Below, piece after piece: positions 61,819 through 64,000 of a stretch of 64,000 nucleotides of DNA (position 1 is its first letter; every line of letters begins with the position of its first letter). Source of the stretch: Gimesia sp. (GTDB taxonomy: Bacteria > Planctomycetota > Planctomycetia > Planctomycetales > Planctomycetaceae). The position numbers and the translations under genes were made by a program. The stretch covers positions 1 through 64,000 of the forward strand of contig PAJV01000037.1 of assembly GCA_002706765.1 (NCBI GenBank). Direction: 5' to 3'. Below the pieces are notes generated by a model, which was not told the DNA's origin, ran no database searches, and was given only the letters and a program-made list of their open reading frames with translations.

Positions 61819-63594
61819 TCAATATCCGGCAGCAGCGCCATGTTTTCGTGAATCGCTATGTCCCCGCAATCCATCTGGTTGACGGGACACAGCCTGGGTC
61901 GCAGCCAGGCTGGAGCTTTTCTTAATCGTATGGCCAAACTGCTTCAGTTGTTCACCAACCTGCTGATACAGCTCCTGTTCCAGCAACAGATCTTCGGGCA
62001 CCCATTGATGATGAATCCGGGGAGACTCAACAGCCTGTTCCGGCTGCATTCCGAATACGATCATGTTCAACAGTACCTGCAGTGTGCTGGAAATGATCCG
62101 CGGACCTCCCGAAGCGCCCGCCGAAAAAACTGCTTTTCCATCTTTGATGGCAATCGTGGGGGACATACTGGAAAGCGGTTTCTTACCTGGTTCGATCTCG
62201 TTGGCTTTACTTTGAAGCAGGCCAAAGGCATTGGGCTTGCCGGGGATGGCTGCAAAGTCATCCATTTCGTTGTTTATGACAATCCCATATTTTGGAATCA
62301 CCACGTAACTTCCAAAGGTCAGATTGATCGTCTCAGTACACGCCACTGCATTTCCCGCTGCATCCATAACTGATAAGTGACTGGTTCCACTGTCTTTCGG
62401 AGGAACATACCGTCCATAGTCTTTCAACTGCCTGGTCTGCTTTGCATCAATGCGAGCTGCCAGACGGGAGGCGTATGCCGGATCCGTTAATCGATCGAGG
62501 GGAACCGGTACGAAGTCGGCATCCCCCAGGTACTCGGCTCGATCTGCAAATGCGTGCTTCATGACTTCCGTCAGGAAGTGGAGTTCCTGTGGTGAATGAT
62601 ATTTCAGATCGGCGAAAGGGTGTTTCAGGACCTGTTTTTCCAGCGCATCAATCATGTTGAATGATTCGATAATCGCAATTCCTCCACTGGAAGGGGGCGG
62701 CATTGTCAGGATCTGATATCCATCAAAAGTGGTTGTCAGAGGTTTGCGGATGATCGGCTGTGTGTCCTTTAAATCCTGAAGCGTCAGAATTCCTCCACTC
62801 TGCTTTCCGCAAGCTGCGACGATTGCATCCGCCACTGGTCCCTCATAAAAACCGGCACGCCCGTTTTCAGCAATCAGTTCCAGCGCTTTCAACTGCGGAC
62901 TGAAAAAACGTGCATTCTCTTTCCAGGGTTCACCACGATTCAGATATTCCTCAATCAGAGGTTGGAATTCTTTCTCATCCAGTTGCCCTTTCTTGAGCCG
63001 AGCCAACATGGAATTCTGTACGGATCGCATGTGATCATTAATCGGAACGCCACGGCGGGCCATCAGAATCGCAGGCTGCAGTACGGTCTTTAAATCCAGT
63101 GTGCCATACTCCTTGACCGCATAACAGAGACCGGCAACTGTACAGGGAACCGCCACTGCCAGAGGTCCCTGTCGACTGGCCAGTTGACGTTGCGCTTCAG
63201 TTCCGGGCAGACGAGAATACATATCAGGTGTGGCAGCAGCCGGCGCCCGTTCACGATAATCAATGACCGTTGATTTCTGCTGTTCGGCATCCCAGATGAC
63301 CATGAAGCCCCCGCCTCCCAGCCCGCAACTGGCGGGTCTGAGAACAGAGAGCGCAAAAGAAGTCGCCACAGCAGCATCAACGACATTACCCCCGGCCTTC
63401 AGAATGGCGATTCCGGAAGCACTCGCCAAGGGATGATCAGCAGCAACCACTGCGTTGGGGTACACTTGGGAGTCTTCGTTTGCAGCAGGCTCTGCAGCAG
63501 TCCCTGTCAAAGTCGTCCCTGAGACCGCAATCGCCAGAATTATACTTAACATTTGGCTCATCAACGTTTTATGATAGCGTAATCGAAACGACAT
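61819..63594 (-). CDS. ggt: Gamma-glutamyltransferase
   Basis: 591 residues with an N-terminal signal (about 11-33), so it is exported. Family motifs: Gly-Gly-Asn-Val-Val-Asp-Ala-Ala-Val-Ala near 68-77, Gly-Leu-Gly-Gly-Gly-Gly-Phe-Met near 91-98, and the autocatalytic cleavage site at Thr404 in Asp-Ser-Gly-Thr-Ser-His-Leu-Ser-Val. The C-terminal subunit has Gly-Ala-Ser-Gly-Gly-Pro-Arg-Ile. It transfers or hydrolyses gamma-glutamyl groups of glutathione-like compounds. It converges on the lipoprotein gene 32 bp away. Confidence 0.94.
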   Translation of the reverse strand: MSFRLRYHKTLMSQMLSIILAIAVSGTTLTGTAAEPAANEDSQVYPNAVVAADHPLASASGIAILKAGGNVVDAAVATSFALSVLRPASCGLGGGGFMVIWDAEQQKSTVIDYRERAPAAATPDMYSRLPGTEAQRQLASRQGPLAVAVPCTVAGLCYAVKEYGTLDLKTVLQPAILMARRGVPINDHMRSVQNSMLARLKKGQLDEKEFQPLIEEYLNRGEPWKENARFFSPQLKALELIAENGRAGFYEGPVADAIVAACGKQSGGILTLQDLKDTQPIIRKPLTTTFDGYQILTMPPPSSGGIAIIESFNMIDALEKQVLKHPFADLKYHSPQELHFLTEVMKHAFADRAEYLGDADFVPVPLDRLTDPAYASRLAARIDAKQTRQLKDYGRYVPPKDSGTSHLSVMDAAGNAVACTETINLTFGSYVVIPKYGIVINNEMDDFAAIPGKPNAFGLLQSKANEIEPGKKPLSSMSPTIAIKDGKAVFSAGASGGPRIISSTLQVLLNMIVFGMQPEQAVESPRIHHQWVPEDLLLEQELYQQVGEQLKQFGHTIKKSSSLAATQAVSRQPDGLRGHSDSRKHGAAAGY

Positions 63595-63862
63595 AACTGT
63601 ACTTTCAATCGAAGAGATATATTGAAACGCTTATTCCTGTAAACGGATCAGACAATTGGTTTCTGCCGCTCGAAGTCTGGTTTGACTCTGATTATACTAT
63701 GCGACCTGACTTGATGAATTTCCAGATGGAAGACGGTAAATTCTGATAAGTCCAGGATTCCAAGCCTTATTCCGATTGGCGTGTTTACAATTTATGAGAT
63801 CGCCACAGTGAAGCAGATCCGCTCACAGTGCACCACAACTGTTAAAATACAGCTGCAAGATC

Positions 63863-64000
63863 ATGACACTCACACAAATTCATATCCCAGAAAAAGAAAA
63901 AACCTGCCAGCTGGTGACGCTCGGCTGCAAGGTAAATCAATACGAAACGCAACTGGTAAAAGAAGCACTTGAGAAAAACGGCTATCGCGAAGCCGGCGAA
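63863..64000 (+). CDS. mtaB: tRNA methylthiotransferase MtaB, 5' part
   Basis: The first 46 codons; the gene runs off the right edge of the window. After a short N terminus comes Val-Thr-Leu-Gly-Cys-Lys-Val-Asn-Gln-Tyr-Glu-Thr-Gln, the first cysteine of the N-terminal iron-sulfur cluster of the MiaB/MtaB family. Cys-Lys-Val-Asn-Gln-Tyr favours MtaB (t6A methylthiolation) over MiaB, which carries Cys-Gln-Met-Asn. MtaB modifies t6A37 of tRNA, which is made with the help of the tsaC product encoded at 8114. Only a weak ribosome binding site (AAGA) precedes the ATG. Confidence 0.85.
   Translation, partial: MTLTQIHIPEKEKTCQLVTLGCKVNQYETQLVKEALEKNGYREAGE

Noticed and set aside
61858-62373. 171-codon frame antisense to the gamma-glutamyltransferase gene
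   Set aside because: The sense gene has all family motifs; the antisense frame is a by-product of its codon use.

Overview
The window looks like a chromosomal segment of a planctomycete, most like Gimesia or Planctomyces. This is judged from gene content and protein style, not from a marker gene: no rRNA or tRNA is visible. The signs are a CsrA gene, a formylglycine-type sulfatase, an ExbD gene next to a membrane-anchored toroid protein, an SEC-C/TPR protein, a paired set of membrane coiled-coil proteins, many secreted proteins of unknown role, and short, mostly monocistronic transcription units. Base composition is moderate by eye, more AT-rich in the first third and richer in GC after about 42 kb.

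Layout. 0-2.7 kb: the 3' part of an ABC-2 type membrane gene pair, with a probable frameshift at the left edge. 2.7-11.6 kb: an esterase, an orphan CheB, a hybrid histidine kinase, a Sua5/TsaC enzyme, a lipoprotein S41 protease and CsrA. Two strong terminators in tandem lie between cheB and the kinase. 12-19.7 kb: a secreted unknown, a polytopic membrane protein, a UbiA-like/methyltransferase pair, and ExbD plus toroid protein. 19.7-25 kb: M32 carboxypeptidase, thioredoxin-like protein, alpha/beta hydrolase and rhodanese ending at a strong terminator. Facing them is a three-gene minus-strand membrane coiled-coil operon that includes a 54-residue protein. 25.8-34.2 kb: STAS protein, GspE/PilB ATPase, several unknowns, transaldolase plus sulfatase, and NagB plus a PIG-L deacetylase (amino-sugar use).

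34.2-38.6 kb is a compact island of nine tightly packed and often overlapping minus-strand genes with phage character. It has a holin-like membrane protein, a phospholipase A2-like protein, a secreted trypsin-like protease, small acidic proteins, a zinc protein, a ParB-like protein, and an ABC ATPase fused to a GNAT acetyltransferase domain (COG2401 type). No integrase, terminase or capsid gene is visible. It is the strongest candidate here for an undescribed system. A small HTH protein and two AT-rich, gene-poor gaps follow it.

41-64 kb is ordinary chromosome: polysaccharide deacetylase, Nramp-like transporter, beta-helix protein, cysK and a cystathionine gamma-synthase/lyase, SEC-C/TPR protein, ribD, threonine synthase, a prolidase-like peptidase, an HlyD-type protein, a three-gene sugar-catabolic operon (HPS/KGPDC-like, Zn dehydrogenase, epimerase), a lipoprotein with helical repeats, gamma-glutamyltransferase, and the start of mtaB. 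The threonine synthase reading frame runs well upstream of its first standard start codon, through an intact zinc ribbon, to an ATT codon behind a good ribosome binding site.
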